DNA of 62,410 bases from positions 1-62,410 of the forward strand of contig CAMDLH010000009.1 in assembly GCA_945901405.1 (NCBI GenBank), given 5' to 3'. Shown one piece after another: positions 17,818 through 25,915 of this stretch (position 1 is its first letter; each line of letters begins with the position of its first letter). This DNA is from Bordetella parapertussis. GTDB lineage: Bacteria; Pseudomonadota; Gammaproteobacteria; Burkholderiales; SG8-41. The notes under the pieces are model-generated. The model did not search any database. It had not been told where the DNA came from and was given only the letters and a program-made list of their open reading frames with translations. The translations under genes and the position numbers were made by a program.

Positions 17818-19197
17818 TTACAGAATACCGTCGAAAAACCGCGCCATGTCGGGCGCTTGATCCACGCCCTGCACGCGTGACTTGAGTTGCGCGTATTGTG
17901 CGTCGTTCAACGGGCGCGCGCCGATGTTGAAGCATTCCCTGAATTTTCTTTCAGCCGCGGATTCGGCAATCGGCCGTCCCTCGCTGCCGGCCACGTCTTC
18001 GATGCGGCACGACACTTCGCCGTGCGTCCGGGTGCGCATGCGCAGTTCCACCGGGCCGCGTGTGCCGCTCTGCGATTGATCCACGCATAAAGTGATCTTG
18101 CCCATGTGCGCGGCTATCGCCGGATCGCGCGCGGCTTCGGGCTGAATCTCGGCAAGGCCCAGCCGGCGGCGCACCAAGGCGCAGGCTATCGAATAACGCA
18201 GATTAAATTGCGCGGCTACTTGCGCGTCGCCGCTTGGGTCGTATTCGCCGCCGACGATGCGCTCGATATACGGCGTGATGGTGACTTCGATGGCCTCGAC
18301 ATCATCGGGCTTCAAATCGTATTCGCGCACCAGTTGCAGCGTGGCGTCGAGCGCGGTGTGATTGCAGCCGCAGCTTGGATAAAGCTTGATGCTGGCCTGA
18401 TCGTTGTCGAATCGTTTGCCGAGCTCGTGCGTGAGTTTTTCGGCGTCACCTGGCTGATACAACGCGTAAAAACCGAATTTCCCTTCGATCACATCCGGCG
18501 GCGCGGTGATGCCGCGCGCGGCCAGTTGCGCCGCATGCACCCCGGAGCGCGCGGCAAACGATCCGAGCATGCGTTTGGCGAGCGAGGGCTGTATGTTCGC
18601 CTGCTGCGTGCCCGACGCTTGCAGGAATGCGAGGCCCAGCGCGTGTTGTGCCTGTTCGACGTTTAGCCGCATCAGCCGCGCGCACGCCGCTGCCGCGCCA
18701 AAACCGCCCATGGCGGCGGTGTAATGAAAGCCGCGATTGGGGTACGCAGCAGCGGCCGCGAAGCGGTGCGCGATGTCGCAACCGGTCACCAACGCGGAGA
18801 GAAAATCCCGCCCCGATGCGTGCTCGCGCTCGGCCATCGCGAGTGCCGCGGGCAGTACGGCGATGTTGACGTGCACCGCCACACCCAGGCCTATCGAATC
18901 GTATTCAATCGCCGCCGAGGTCATGCTGTTGATGAACGCGGCACTCGCCGCGGGCAGGCGCCCGCCGGCATTACCCAAGCACCACACGCTGGCGTCGGCA
19001 CGGCCGCCCTCGTCGGCCAGCAGTGCGTGTGTTTCGATGCAGCCCGGCCCATCCGCGCCTGCCCACGCCACCGCCAGCGTGTCGAGCATCAGCAGCCGCG
19101 CGGCGGCTACATTCGCTTCGGGAATTGCCTCATATGGCGTTTCAATCGCGTGACGCGCGAGCGTGTAAGTGAGGCTCGCCGCCAGGTGTTGCGTCAT
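17818..19197 (-). CDS. MmgE/PrpD family protein 1
   Basis: The 459-residue protein belongs to the family of 2-methylcitrate dehydratase, cis-aconitate decarboxylase and iminodisuccinate epimerase. Family marks include the N-terminal ARLLMLDTLAVAWAGADG, the helix EYDSIGLGVAVHVNIAVLPA, and GCDIAHRFAAAA. The conserved KLYPSCGCNHTALDATL and NLRYSIACALVRRRLG come in the second half. It overlaps the upstream acyl-CoA dehydrogenase by 4 nt (ATGA) and so is the last gene of the minus-strand operon that starts at 25718. It would hydrate, dehydrate or isomerise a polycarboxylate; the substrate is unknown. Confidence 0.88.
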   Translation of the reverse strand: MTQHLAASLTYTLARHAIETPYEAIPEANVAAARLLMLDTLAVAWAGADGPGCIETHALLADEGGRADASVWCLGNAGGRLPAASAAFINSMTSAAIEYDSIGLGVAVHVNIAVLPAALAMAEREHASGRDFLSALVTGCDIAHRFAAAAAYPNRGFHYTAAMGGFGAAAACARLMRLNVEQAQHALGLAFLQASGTQQANIQPSLAKRMLGSFAARSGVHAAQLAARGITAPPDVIEGKFGFYALYQPGDAEKLTHELGKRFDNDQASIKLYPSCGCNHTALDATLQLVREYDLKPDDVEAIEVTITPYIERIVGGEYDPSGDAQVAAQFNLRYSIACALVRRRLGLAEIQPEAARDPAIAAHMGKITLCVDQSQSGTRGPVELRMRTRTHGEVSCRIEDVAGSEGRPIAESAAERKFRECFNIGARPLNDAQYAQLKSRVQGVDQAPDMARFFDGIL

Positions 19198-20414
19198 GCC
19201 GTTCGCTCAAACCCCGCCACCGCCTCGGCAATGCGCAGCTTCGCCACGTTGTTGCTATCGCCGCTGTGCAAAAACACGCGTGCGTCGTGCATGTATTTGG
19301 CGAGTGGCATGTCGAGCATCACGCCCATGGCGCCGAAGCATTCGGTGGCTTCTTCGGTCGCCTGCTGCATCGCCTCGGAGACAAACACCTTGGCGATGGT
19401 TTGCAACGGCATGTTGGAAACGCTGCGGTCACCATAAGCATCCGCGTGATCGGAGGCCCATGCCACGTTCCACACCATGTTGCGCGCGACTTCGATCTTG
19501 ATCGCGGCATCGGCGAGGATGTTGCCGATGGCCTGATGCTGAATGATGGGCCGCGCGCCCTGCACACGAATCTTGGCGTAGGTGACGCCAGCGTCGAACG
19601 CGGCGCGCGCGATGCCGATGTTCATCGCCTGCAGTTGCGCGCTGCCGCGGCCCGCGGCAATGGCGTGCAATGCCGCCGCACCGCCGTTGCCGTTGCCGAG
19701 CACATTCGCCGCCGGCACGCGGCAATCCTTGAACGTGAGTTCGCCGCCGACGCCGTGGTACCACTTGACGGATTCCGCATCGGACTCGGGTTCGACTATG
19801 GTCATGCCCGCAGCGCCCGCTTGCAGCAGCAGATTGACGATTTCACTGCCTGCCTGCGCTTGCACCGCGATCAATTTCGCGATGGGTGCGTTCCGCACAA
19901 AGCCGGTTTTGCCGTTGACAATCCAGTCGCCGTTGGCCTGCTTCACCGCGGTTACGGGTGAAACTGGCGTCTCGCTCAACTGACGGTGATATTTCCAGCC
20001 GAGTTCCGGGTCGGTCGTGTGCTCGGCAAACGCCAGGTGATAACGGTCGTCCGCGACAAAAGCCGGCAGCAAGCGTTCGCACTGCTCCACACTCATCAAC
20101 TGATCGAACAACAAATGCGCGAGGCGTGAAGTCTCGCCTAAAGTGATGGCGATGTTGACGTCGCCGGCGGCGAGCTCTTCGGCGACGATGCACGAGGTCA
20201 GGTTATCCGCGCCCGCGCCGCCGAGTTCCTCGGACAAGGCAAGGCTGCGCAGCCCCATCTGCGAAGCCTGGTCGATTAACTCAATCGGAAACGGCCGCTT
20301 GAAATTCTGCAAGCGGTCCGGATGCAAAATGACGGGCTTGATTTCGCGCTCGACGAAATCACGCACGGTGTCGCGAAACTCCTGCTGCTCGGAGGTAAGG
20401 TGTAGGTTATACAT
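19194..20414 (-). CDS. Acyl-CoA dehydrogenase family protein 1
   Basis: A protein of 406 residues with N-terminal helices (LTSEQQEFRDTVRDFVEREI), a middle beta domain containing FAEHTTDPELGWKYH and WIVNGKTGFVRNAPIAKLI, and a C-terminal helical domain. The usual GGTSE-type FAD/CoA motif near the end is replaced by LHSGDSNNVAKLR, seen in divergent members. The reaction would be FAD-dependent alpha,beta-dehydrogenation of an acyl-CoA, but such variants also act on other thioesters. It overlaps MmgE/PrpD by 4 nt and lies 18 nt after the second dehydrogenase, so the two probably form a heteromer. Confidence 0.85.
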   Translation of the reverse strand: MYNLHLTSEQQEFRDTVRDFVEREIKPVILHPDRLQNFKRPFPIELIDQASQMGLRSLALSEELGGAGADNLTSCIVAEELAAGDVNIAITLGETSRLAHLLFDQLMSVEQCERLLPAFVADDRYHLAFAEHTTDPELGWKYHRQLSETPVSPVTAVKQANGDWIVNGKTGFVRNAPIAKLIAVQAQAGSEIVNLLLQAGAAGMTIVEPESDAESVKWYHGVGGELTFKDCRVPAANVLGNGNGGAAALHAIAAGRGSAQLQAMNIGIARAAFDAGVTYAKIRVQGARPIIQHQAIGNILADAAIKIEVARNMVWNVAWASDHADAYGDRSVSNMPLQTIAKVFVSEAMQQATEEATECFGAMGVMLDMPLAKYMHDARVFLHSGDSNNVAKLRIAEAVAGFERTA

Positions 20415-20432
20415 GGTTGTTGCCCGTGAATA

Positions 20433-21614
20433 TCAATGTTTACGTACGGCTTTCATGCGCTGCACGGAGTCACCCGCGAGATGCGTCCAGATCACCGCGT
20501 CGCGTTCAAGTTTTTCGGCGGCGGCGTTGATTCGCGTCACCCCCGCGCTGGCGTGAATGTCCATGTTAAGCGCGGTCACGCGTTGCAATGCGTCGGTGGC
20601 GAAGTTCTGCAACAGAATCGCGTTGTTGGCGGCGTTGCCGGTCTTGGCAGCACCCTCCGCCGCGACGCGCAGCACGAACGAACGCAGCGCCTCGGTCAGC
20701 ATGTGCATCTCGGACAACTTCAGTTGTATCGCCTGGTTGTCCTTGAAGTAACGGTTCTCCGGCCAGCGCGTGGCGATATGCTGCGTCGCCATTTCAACCG
20801 CGGCGTCGCAAATGCCGAGCGCGTTCGCGCCCAATTCAAAATCGCCGAACAGCCGCGCGGGGCCGTTGCGCACGGCGTGGCCCTTGTTCACTTCGCCGAT
20901 CACGTGCGAATGCGGCACGCGGCAATTCTCGAAAATCAATTCCGCGTTCTGGTAAAAGCGCCAGCCGCTTTTGTTGAACACCTTGCCGATGCGCATGCCG
21001 GGCGTGCCCACCGGCACCGCGATCACCGTGCCGCCTTCTTTTTGCGGCACATTGGGATTGGTGCGCGTGCTGATCAAAAACAATCGCGCCACGCTGCCGT
21101 TGGCAATGAAACATTTTTCACCGTTGAGCACCCACTCATCCCCGTCGCGTTCCGCGCGCAGACGCCAGCCCGCGCGCGGGTCTTCTTCCGGCGGCAAACG
21201 GTGATCCGAGCCGGAATTCGGCTCAGTGCCCGCCTGGCCCAGTAGATACGTGTCGTCCTCGGCAAAGGGCCGCAGGAATTTTTCAATCTGTTGCGGCGTG
21301 CAGGAGCCTTGAATCAGGTGCGTCCATTTCCAGCACTGGCTGAAGGTCTTCGCCATGGGGCTGTCGCCCTTGGCAAGCTCGATAATCACCAGCGCCTGCG
21401 TGATCATGTCGATGCCGTGGCCGCCCATTTCCTTCGACAACACCGCCGTGCGAAAACCGAGCCTGGAACCTTGTTTGACGATATCCCAATCGAAAGTCGC
21501 GCGCGGATCGGCGATGCGGTCGCGTTGCAACGAGTGCGGGCGCAGCACCTCATTCGCGAACTTGCGCGCTCTTTGTTGCCAAATTTCCTGTTCTTCGGTC
21601 AGTGTAAGATCCAT
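20433..21614 (-). CDS. Acyl-CoA dehydrogenase family protein 2
   Basis: A protein of 393 residues; GAGGG precedes ATG 21614, giving the typical start MDLTLTEEQEIWQQRARKFA. The flavin-region motif GQAGTEPNSGSDHR, the FENCRVPHSHVIGE strand and the helical C domain are present. An insertion (EEDPRAGWRLRAERDGDEWV) lengthens the middle domain. The end reads AGDSVQRMKAVRKH in place of GGTSE. The partner at 19194 is also atypical at the same site, which fits a heterodimeric arrangement in which each subunit supplies part of the active site. That is inference. Confidence 0.85.
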   Translation of the reverse strand: MDLTLTEEQEIWQQRARKFANEVLRPHSLQRDRIADPRATFDWDIVKQGSRLGFRTAVLSKEMGGHGIDMITQALVIIELAKGDSPMAKTFSQCWKWTHLIQGSCTPQQIEKFLRPFAEDDTYLLGQAGTEPNSGSDHRLPPEEDPRAGWRLRAERDGDEWVLNGEKCFIANGSVARLFLISTRTNPNVPQKEGGTVIAVPVGTPGMRIGKVFNKSGWRFYQNAELIFENCRVPHSHVIGEVNKGHAVRNGPARLFGDFELGANALGICDAAVEMATQHIATRWPENRYFKDNQAIQLKLSEMHMLTEALRSFVLRVAAEGAAKTGNAANNAILLQNFATDALQRVTALNMDIHASAGVTRINAAAEKLERDAVIWTHLAGDSVQRMKAVRKH

Positions 21615-21655
21615 GTGCCCTCGCGAAATTTTTTTGGTTGTAGCGCTATGCGGCA

Positions 21656-22213
21656 CTATGCTGCGTCGTGCATCGACATCGCGATGATGCACGGCTTGTC
21701 CGAGCGATTGCTCCACGCATGATTGGCGCCGCGCAGCACCACCGTGTCGCCGGCGGCCAGATGCACTTCTTCCAGATCGAGCACCAGCGTGATTTCGCCT
21801 TCAAGTATCAATGCGAAATCGAGCGAGCGCGTCTTCTGCATATAGGGATGCGGCGCGCCGCCGGAGTTCGCGGAGTAAGTAGAGGCGCCGGGCGAACCCA
21901 TGCTCGCGAAGTACGCCTGCACTTCCCTCGATCCAACCTTGCCCTTCCACTCCGCATCCGGCGGAATCTGCAAATAGCGGCATAGCGAACCCGCTTTCGG
22001 CGGCTCGATGGTGTGCGGCAGGTTGAGTGTTTCGGTCACGCTCTTGAGCGGCGCGGGTGTGCCGCCGGTCACCCACATGCGCGTCGCGGCAAACCCTGGC
22101 CGCGCCGGATCGACATGCACATCGGGTGACGGCGCATCACACAACGCGCGCGATTTGTTCGTGGCGCCATCGTCCTTGATGACAATACGACGTAACTGTT
22201 TGATTTCATTCAT
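21656..22213 (-). CDS. Cupin-domain protein 1
   Basis: A protein of 185 residues. The cupin core has DFALILEGEITLVLDLEEVHL followed by AGDTVVLRGANHAWSN and IIAMSMHD, the two beta-barrel motifs with the second-motif His. The first metal-ligand motif (GxxxxxHxH) is not complete, so it may be a non-enzymatic or divergent cupin. ATG 22213 precedes MNEIKQLRRIVIK, parallel to MAEGVRPIRRVVTG of the neighbouring cupin. The two share overall layout and are tandem paralogs of identical length separated by 10 nt, and may form a heteromer in the operon. Confidence 0.8.
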   Translation of the reverse strand: MNEIKQLRRIVIKDDGATNKSRALCDAPSPDVHVDPARPGFAATRMWVTGGTPAPLKSVTETLNLPHTIEPPKAGSLCRYLQIPPDAEWKGKVGSREVQAYFASMGSPGASTYSANSGGAPHPYMQKTRSLDFALILEGEITLVLDLEEVHLAAGDTVVLRGANHAWSNRSDKPCIIAMSMHDAA

Positions 22214-22223
22214 ATTTTGCCGC

Positions 22224-22781
22224 CTATTTATTGAAGTCAGCAGCGACAAAAACAAACGCCATGGTGCCGGCCTTGACGTTGCGCCACGCATGCCATGCGC
22301 CCAGATCGATCACGCAGTCGCCGGGCTTCAAGTGATATTCGCCATCGTCGAGAATCATCGTTCGTTCGCCGTTGAGCAAAATGCCGTAATCAAGAGTTTC
22401 GGATTTGTGAATGCGCGTGGTGTAAAGATTTTGATTGCCGCGCTCCCACGTGCCGCCCGGCGTTTTTTTCGGCGGATGTTCGGGCACGATGTAAGTGTCT
22501 TTCGCCGCATCGTAATCGGCGGGTTTTGAATCCGACTGCACGATGCGCAGATGCCCGCCGTTGGGCGGCGGCTCGAAATGAAACGGCAGATTGCCGTCGT
22601 CTTTTTCACCGGAAATATTCGCCGGACAGTTGTGAAACACCCAGATATCCGTCATGCCCGTGCCCTTCTTGAACGAATTCGGGTTGACGTTGGGCGCGGC
22701 GCTGTCGAACAACACCTTCGAGCGCCCTTGCGCATCATTGCCGGTGACCACGCGGCGGATCGGTCTTACACCTTCAGCCAT
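22224..22781 (-). CDS. Cupin-domain protein 2
   Basis: A 185-residue paralog of the next gene. Core strands are DYGILLNGERTMILDDGEYHL and PGDCVIDLGAWHAWRNV, with a middle insert KKTPGGTWERGNQNLYTTR. The start MAEGVRPIRR follows AGGGAGATAAACAGCA. The N-terminal stretch (RRVVTGNDAQGRSKVLFDS) is characteristic of cupins found beside aromatic or dicarboxylic acid catabolic genes. It lies 10 nt upstream of cupin 1. Function is unknown beyond a sugar-, acid- or metal-binding barrel. Confidence 0.8.
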   Translation of the reverse strand: MAEGVRPIRRVVTGNDAQGRSKVLFDSAAPNVNPNSFKKGTGMTDIWVFHNCPANISGEKDDGNLPFHFEPPPNGGHLRIVQSDSKPADYDAAKDTYIVPEHPPKKTPGGTWERGNQNLYTTRIHKSETLDYGILLNGERTMILDDGEYHLKPGDCVIDLGAWHAWRNVKAGTMAFVFVAADFNK

Positions 22782-22820
22782 TGCTGTTTATCTCCCTAAG
22801 CTACAAATTCAAAATCTTTT

Positions 22821-22987
22821 TCGACACAGATTTACGCAGATGAACGCAGATTACCTGCTTGTCGTTCCCGCGCAGGCGGGAACCCATAACACATTGCCAC
22901 TGGAATCATTGCATGGATTCCCGCCTGCGCGGGAATGACAGCCGTGGTTTTTAATCTGTGTTCATCTGCGTAAATCTGCGTCAAAAA
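22821..22987. repeat. Inverted-repeat element, family B, copy 2, with family A nested inside
   Basis: The left arm TCGACACAGATTTACGCAGA with TGAACGCAGATTA pairs with the right arm TAATCTGTGTTCATCTGCG, which continues TAAATCTGCGTC. Between the arms sits a complete family A palindrome (22861-22939). It fills the 218-nt gap between the Bug gene and the cupins within the operon. Confidence 0.8.
22861..22939. repeat. Palindromic intergenic repeat, family A, copy 3 (nested)
   Basis: GTCGTTCCCGCGCAGGCGGG on the left, CCCGCCTGCGCGGGAATGAC on the right, and the AACCCATAACACATTGCCAC core, nearly identical to the copy at 3112. It lies between the arms of the family B element. Confidence 0.85.
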
Positions 22988-22999
22988 CGCCCTTGTTTT

Positions 23000-24025
23000 T
23001 CAATCAACCTTAGCCCCGGTTTCCTTCACCAGCTTCGCGAACTTCGCAATCTCGCTACGCACAAACTCGGTAAACTGCTCCGGCGAATTTTTATCGCCCG
23101 CCGGGTCATAACTCGATTGCCCAAGCCGTTGCACCAGTTCGGATGATCTGAGATTGCGATTGATCTCGGCATTGATTTTGTTCACCACTGCCGCAGGCGT
23201 TTTCGCGGGCGCGATCAAGCCGTTCCAGCCGATGATTTCGTAACCGGGCACACCGGATTCGGCGATCGTCGGCAACTGTGGCGCGAGCTTCGTGCGCTCG
23301 CGCGTACTGACGCCGAGGCCGCGCAGTTTGCCCGACTGCACTTGCGGCAGCGAGATCGACATGATCGGAAACATGATCTGCACCTGCCCGCTCACCACAT
23401 CAATCAGCGCCGGCGTCGCATACTTGTATGGCACGTGCAAAATGTCGACCTTGGCCATGGTCTTGAACATCTCGCCCGCGAGGTGCGGCGGTGTGCCGTT
23501 GCCCGATGAGGCATACACCAGTTGCCCCGGCCTTGCCCTCGCCAGCGCGATCAATTCCTTAACCGACTTCGCCGGCACCGACGGATGCACGCTCAATATG
23601 AACGGCGACGTGGCGCACAGCGCGATCGACGCAAAATCGCGCACCAGATCATATGGCCCCGGCTGCAAAACCGCGTTAATCGTATACGCCGCGCTCGACA
23701 ACAGCAGCGTGTGGCCATCCGGTGCCGCCTTCGCCACCATCTCGGTGGCGATGGTGCCGCCGCCGCCCGGTCGCTGCTCGACAATCGTTTGCGGGCCCCA
23801 TGCCTCGGTGAATTTCTGCCCGAACATGCGCGCGATGATGTCGGGGCCGGGGCCGACGATGATGCGGATGGGCTTTGCGGGGAATTCCTGCGCTTGCACC
23901 ACGCACGCGGTCAACAGCAAACCCAACAAAATCGCAGGATGGGTGGAGCGCGGCGCAACCCATCGCCGTTGCTTGGCGCACACCGGCCGATGGGTTTCAC
24001 CCATCCTGCAAATACTAGTGCCCAC
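23000..24025 (-). CDS. Bug/TctC-family periplasmic receptor 3, unusual N terminus
   Basis: A receptor of up to 341 residues, probably altered. The mature part begins EFPAKPIRIIVGPGPDIIAR: the ligand loop between the first strand and the conserved Asp is about four residues shorter than in the neighbour at 25916. The signal-peptide core ILLGLLLTACVVQAQ has no ATG close by. The only ATG/GTG starts (24004 and 24025) lie inside or beyond a family C repeat, whose translation would form the n-region. If GTG 24025 is used, it overlaps the ThDP gene stop by 11 nt. The rest of the fold (RPGGGGTIATE, PDGHTLLL, HPSVPAKS) is intact. It may be functional with a recruited start, or may be decaying. Confidence 0.75.
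   Translation of the reverse strand: MGTSICRMGETHRPVCAKQRRWVAPRSTHPAILLGLLLTACVVQAQEFPAKPIRIIVGPGPDIIARMFGQKFTEAWGPQTIVEQRPGGGGTIATEMVAKAAPDGHTLLLSSAAYTINAVLQPGPYDLVRDFASIALCATSPFILSVHPSVPAKSVKELIALARARPGQLVYASSGNGTPPHLAGEMFKTMAKVDILHVPYKYATPALIDVVSGQVQIMFPIMSISLPQVQSGKLRGLGVSTRERTKLAPQLPTIAESGVPGYEIIGWNGLIAPAKTPAAVVNKINAEINRNLRSSELVQRLGQSSYDPAGDKNSPEQFTEFVRSEIAKFAKLVKETGAKVD
23935..24009. repeat. GATGGGT-type palindromic repeat, family C, copy overlapping a gene start
   Basis: The outer arms GCAGGATGGGT and ACCCATCCTGC are complementary, with inner CAACCCATC/GATGGGTTTC repeats. It ends 6 nt from the stop of the ThDP enzyme gene and covers the presumed start of the Bug gene. Confidence 0.8.
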
Positions 24026-25718
24026 TCTTGCCGCCCGGCGTCCATGCCGTTGGCGCCAGCGCGGTGTCGTCGCTGATTACATCGAGCAACACCGGGCGGT
24101 TCATCGCCATGGCCTTGGGCAGCAGCTCGCGCAATTGCGCCGGCGTCTCGACACGGAATGCCGCACAGCCCATCGCCTCGGCGATCTTCGCCAAATCAGC
24201 CGTTCTTGAAAAGCGCCACATTTCATCCGGCTTGTATTTGTCGCCGCGCTTGTCGCGATAGGCGTGGCCCACGAGAGGAATTTCCTGATTGAGTGAACTG
24301 TTGTTGTTGACCACCATCACCAGATTGATGCCGTGGCGCGCCGCGGTTTCGAGTTCACCAATGTGATAATAAAACCCGCCGTCGCCGCTGAACAACACCA
24401 CCGGGCGATCCGGCAGCGCGCATTTCACGCCCATCGCGCCGGGCAGGCCCCAGCCCAGCGAACCCGCGCAGCGAATATAACGTTGCGCGGTGTGGCGCAT
24501 CTCGATCAATTGCCCTGTCCACATGCCCGCGTGGCCGGTGTCAGACACCACCACGCCGTTGGCCGGCAGCGCATCGTTGATTTCCTTGCAGATGCGCTCG
24601 GGGCGTATCGGTGTCGCATCCGAGTTGTAATGCGCGGCGACACTCGCGCGCCAGTTGGCGACGATTTCGCCCACGCGCGCGACCCACTGCTTCGCACCCG
24701 CGGAAGGGCCGGATGAAAGCGCGATCAATTGTTGCAATGTCGCCTTTGCATCGCCCAAAATGGAAGCGGCGTTCGGGTAATTACGGCCCAGTTCCTGCCC
24801 GTCGATGTCGATCTGAATCACCGTGACGCCTTGCGCGGGGATTTTCCAGTTTGCCGTAACTTGCGCGCCCGCATGGCTGCCGATGAACATCACCAGATCG
24901 GCCTCGGAAATCGCGCGATTCGCGCACTCACGCGAGTACACGCCGGGCACGCCCACCGCGAGCGGGCTGGTATCGAGTATCGCACCCTTGGCATTGAGCG
25001 ATGTCGCCACGGGTATCTGCATCTTCTCGGCGAACTGCGTGAGCTCGGCCTGCGCGCCGGATGACGTGACACCGCCGCCGGCCACGATGATCGGGCGTTG
25101 TGCACACGCCAGCACCGCCAGCGCCGCGCGCACGCGTTCCGTTTCCGGCTGCGGACGATACGCCGGAATCACCGAGTATTCCTTCTCGATAATCGGCGCG
25201 GGCAAATCAGCTTCGCACTCGATGCCCTGCCCGTGCGAGCCGCGCAATCTCATGTGCACGGGCTTGGGCGCGCCGGTGGTCACCGCGCGAAACAGTTGGC
25301 GCATCAAATCCGGCAGGCGCGAAACGTCGTCCAGTTGCAGGCTCAGCTTCGTCATCGAATCGAATTGCGCGACATCCTCGACCTCCTGATACGAGTGCCG
25401 GTAGCGCCCGGCAACAGTGGAGCCTCCGGTGATCGCAATCACCGGCGCACCCGCCATGTAGGCATCGCGCAGACCCGCCGCGAGGTTCGACGCGCCGATC
25501 TGCTGACCCATGCACAAACCGGGGCGATTGGCCGCGCGCGCGTAGCCGTCGGCCATGTACGCCGCGGCTTTTTCACCGTGCGTCAAAATCTTTTGTATGC
25601 CCATCTCATCCATCTCGGCCAGCGCATCCATCAATATGGTCGGCACAAAAAATGCGTGAGTGACGCCGTAACCCTTCATGATCTCGGCGAAATATCTTGC
25701 TCCGGTGGTCTTGGGCAT
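24015..25718 (-). CDS. ThDP-dependent enzyme, acetolactate-synthase-like 1
   Basis: A 567-residue protein with the three-domain ThDP fold. The N-terminal Pyr domain has THGEKAAAYMADGYARA with the conserved Glu that activates the cofactor. A middle NAD/FAD-type domain follows, then the PP domain with FSGDGGFYYHIGELETAAR and, about 26 residues after GDG, VNNNSS (GDG-N-NN motif). It may be an oxalyl-CoA decarboxylase-, benzoylformate decarboxylase- or sulfoacetaldehyde-type enzyme; the exact reaction is not decided. It is first in the minus-strand operon leading to Bug, cupins, acyl-CoA dehydrogenases and MmgE/PrpD, and is divergent from Bug 4. A close paralog lies at 47050. Confidence 0.88.
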   Translation of the reverse strand: MPKTTGARYFAEIMKGYGVTHAFFVPTILMDALAEMDEMGIQKILTHGEKAAAYMADGYARAANRPGLCMGQQIGASNLAAGLRDAYMAGAPVIAITGGSTVAGRYRHSYQEVEDVAQFDSMTKLSLQLDDVSRLPDLMRQLFRAVTTGAPKPVHMRLRGSHGQGIECEADLPAPIIEKEYSVIPAYRPQPETERVRAALAVLACAQRPIIVAGGGVTSSGAQAELTQFAEKMQIPVATSLNAKGAILDTSPLAVGVPGVYSRECANRAISEADLVMFIGSHAGAQVTANWKIPAQGVTVIQIDIDGQELGRNYPNAASILGDAKATLQQLIALSSGPSAGAKQWVARVGEIVANWRASVAAHYNSDATPIRPERICKEINDALPANGVVVSDTGHAGMWTGQLIEMRHTAQRYIRCAGSLGWGLPGAMGVKCALPDRPVVLFSGDGGFYYHIGELETAARHGINLVMVVNNNSSLNQEIPLVGHAYRDKRGDKYKPDEMWRFSRTADLAKIAEAMGCAAFRVETPAQLRELLPKAMAMNRPVLLDVISDDTALAPTAWTPGGKSGH

Positions 25719-25915
25719 GGAAAACTCTCTGTGAAGTGAACGGGGAAGATTCGTATTTTAGGGCGCGGATAAAGCGCACGCCAGCACACGATGAAATCAC
25801 CACAACATGGACAACGAGATTACAGGACAGCCGCACGATAAACGCACAATAAGCGCGCCTTGCCCGCAATGGTGAAACCCGCCAGAATGAGCCGTCGGAT
25901 CGCCCGGAGGGGGCC

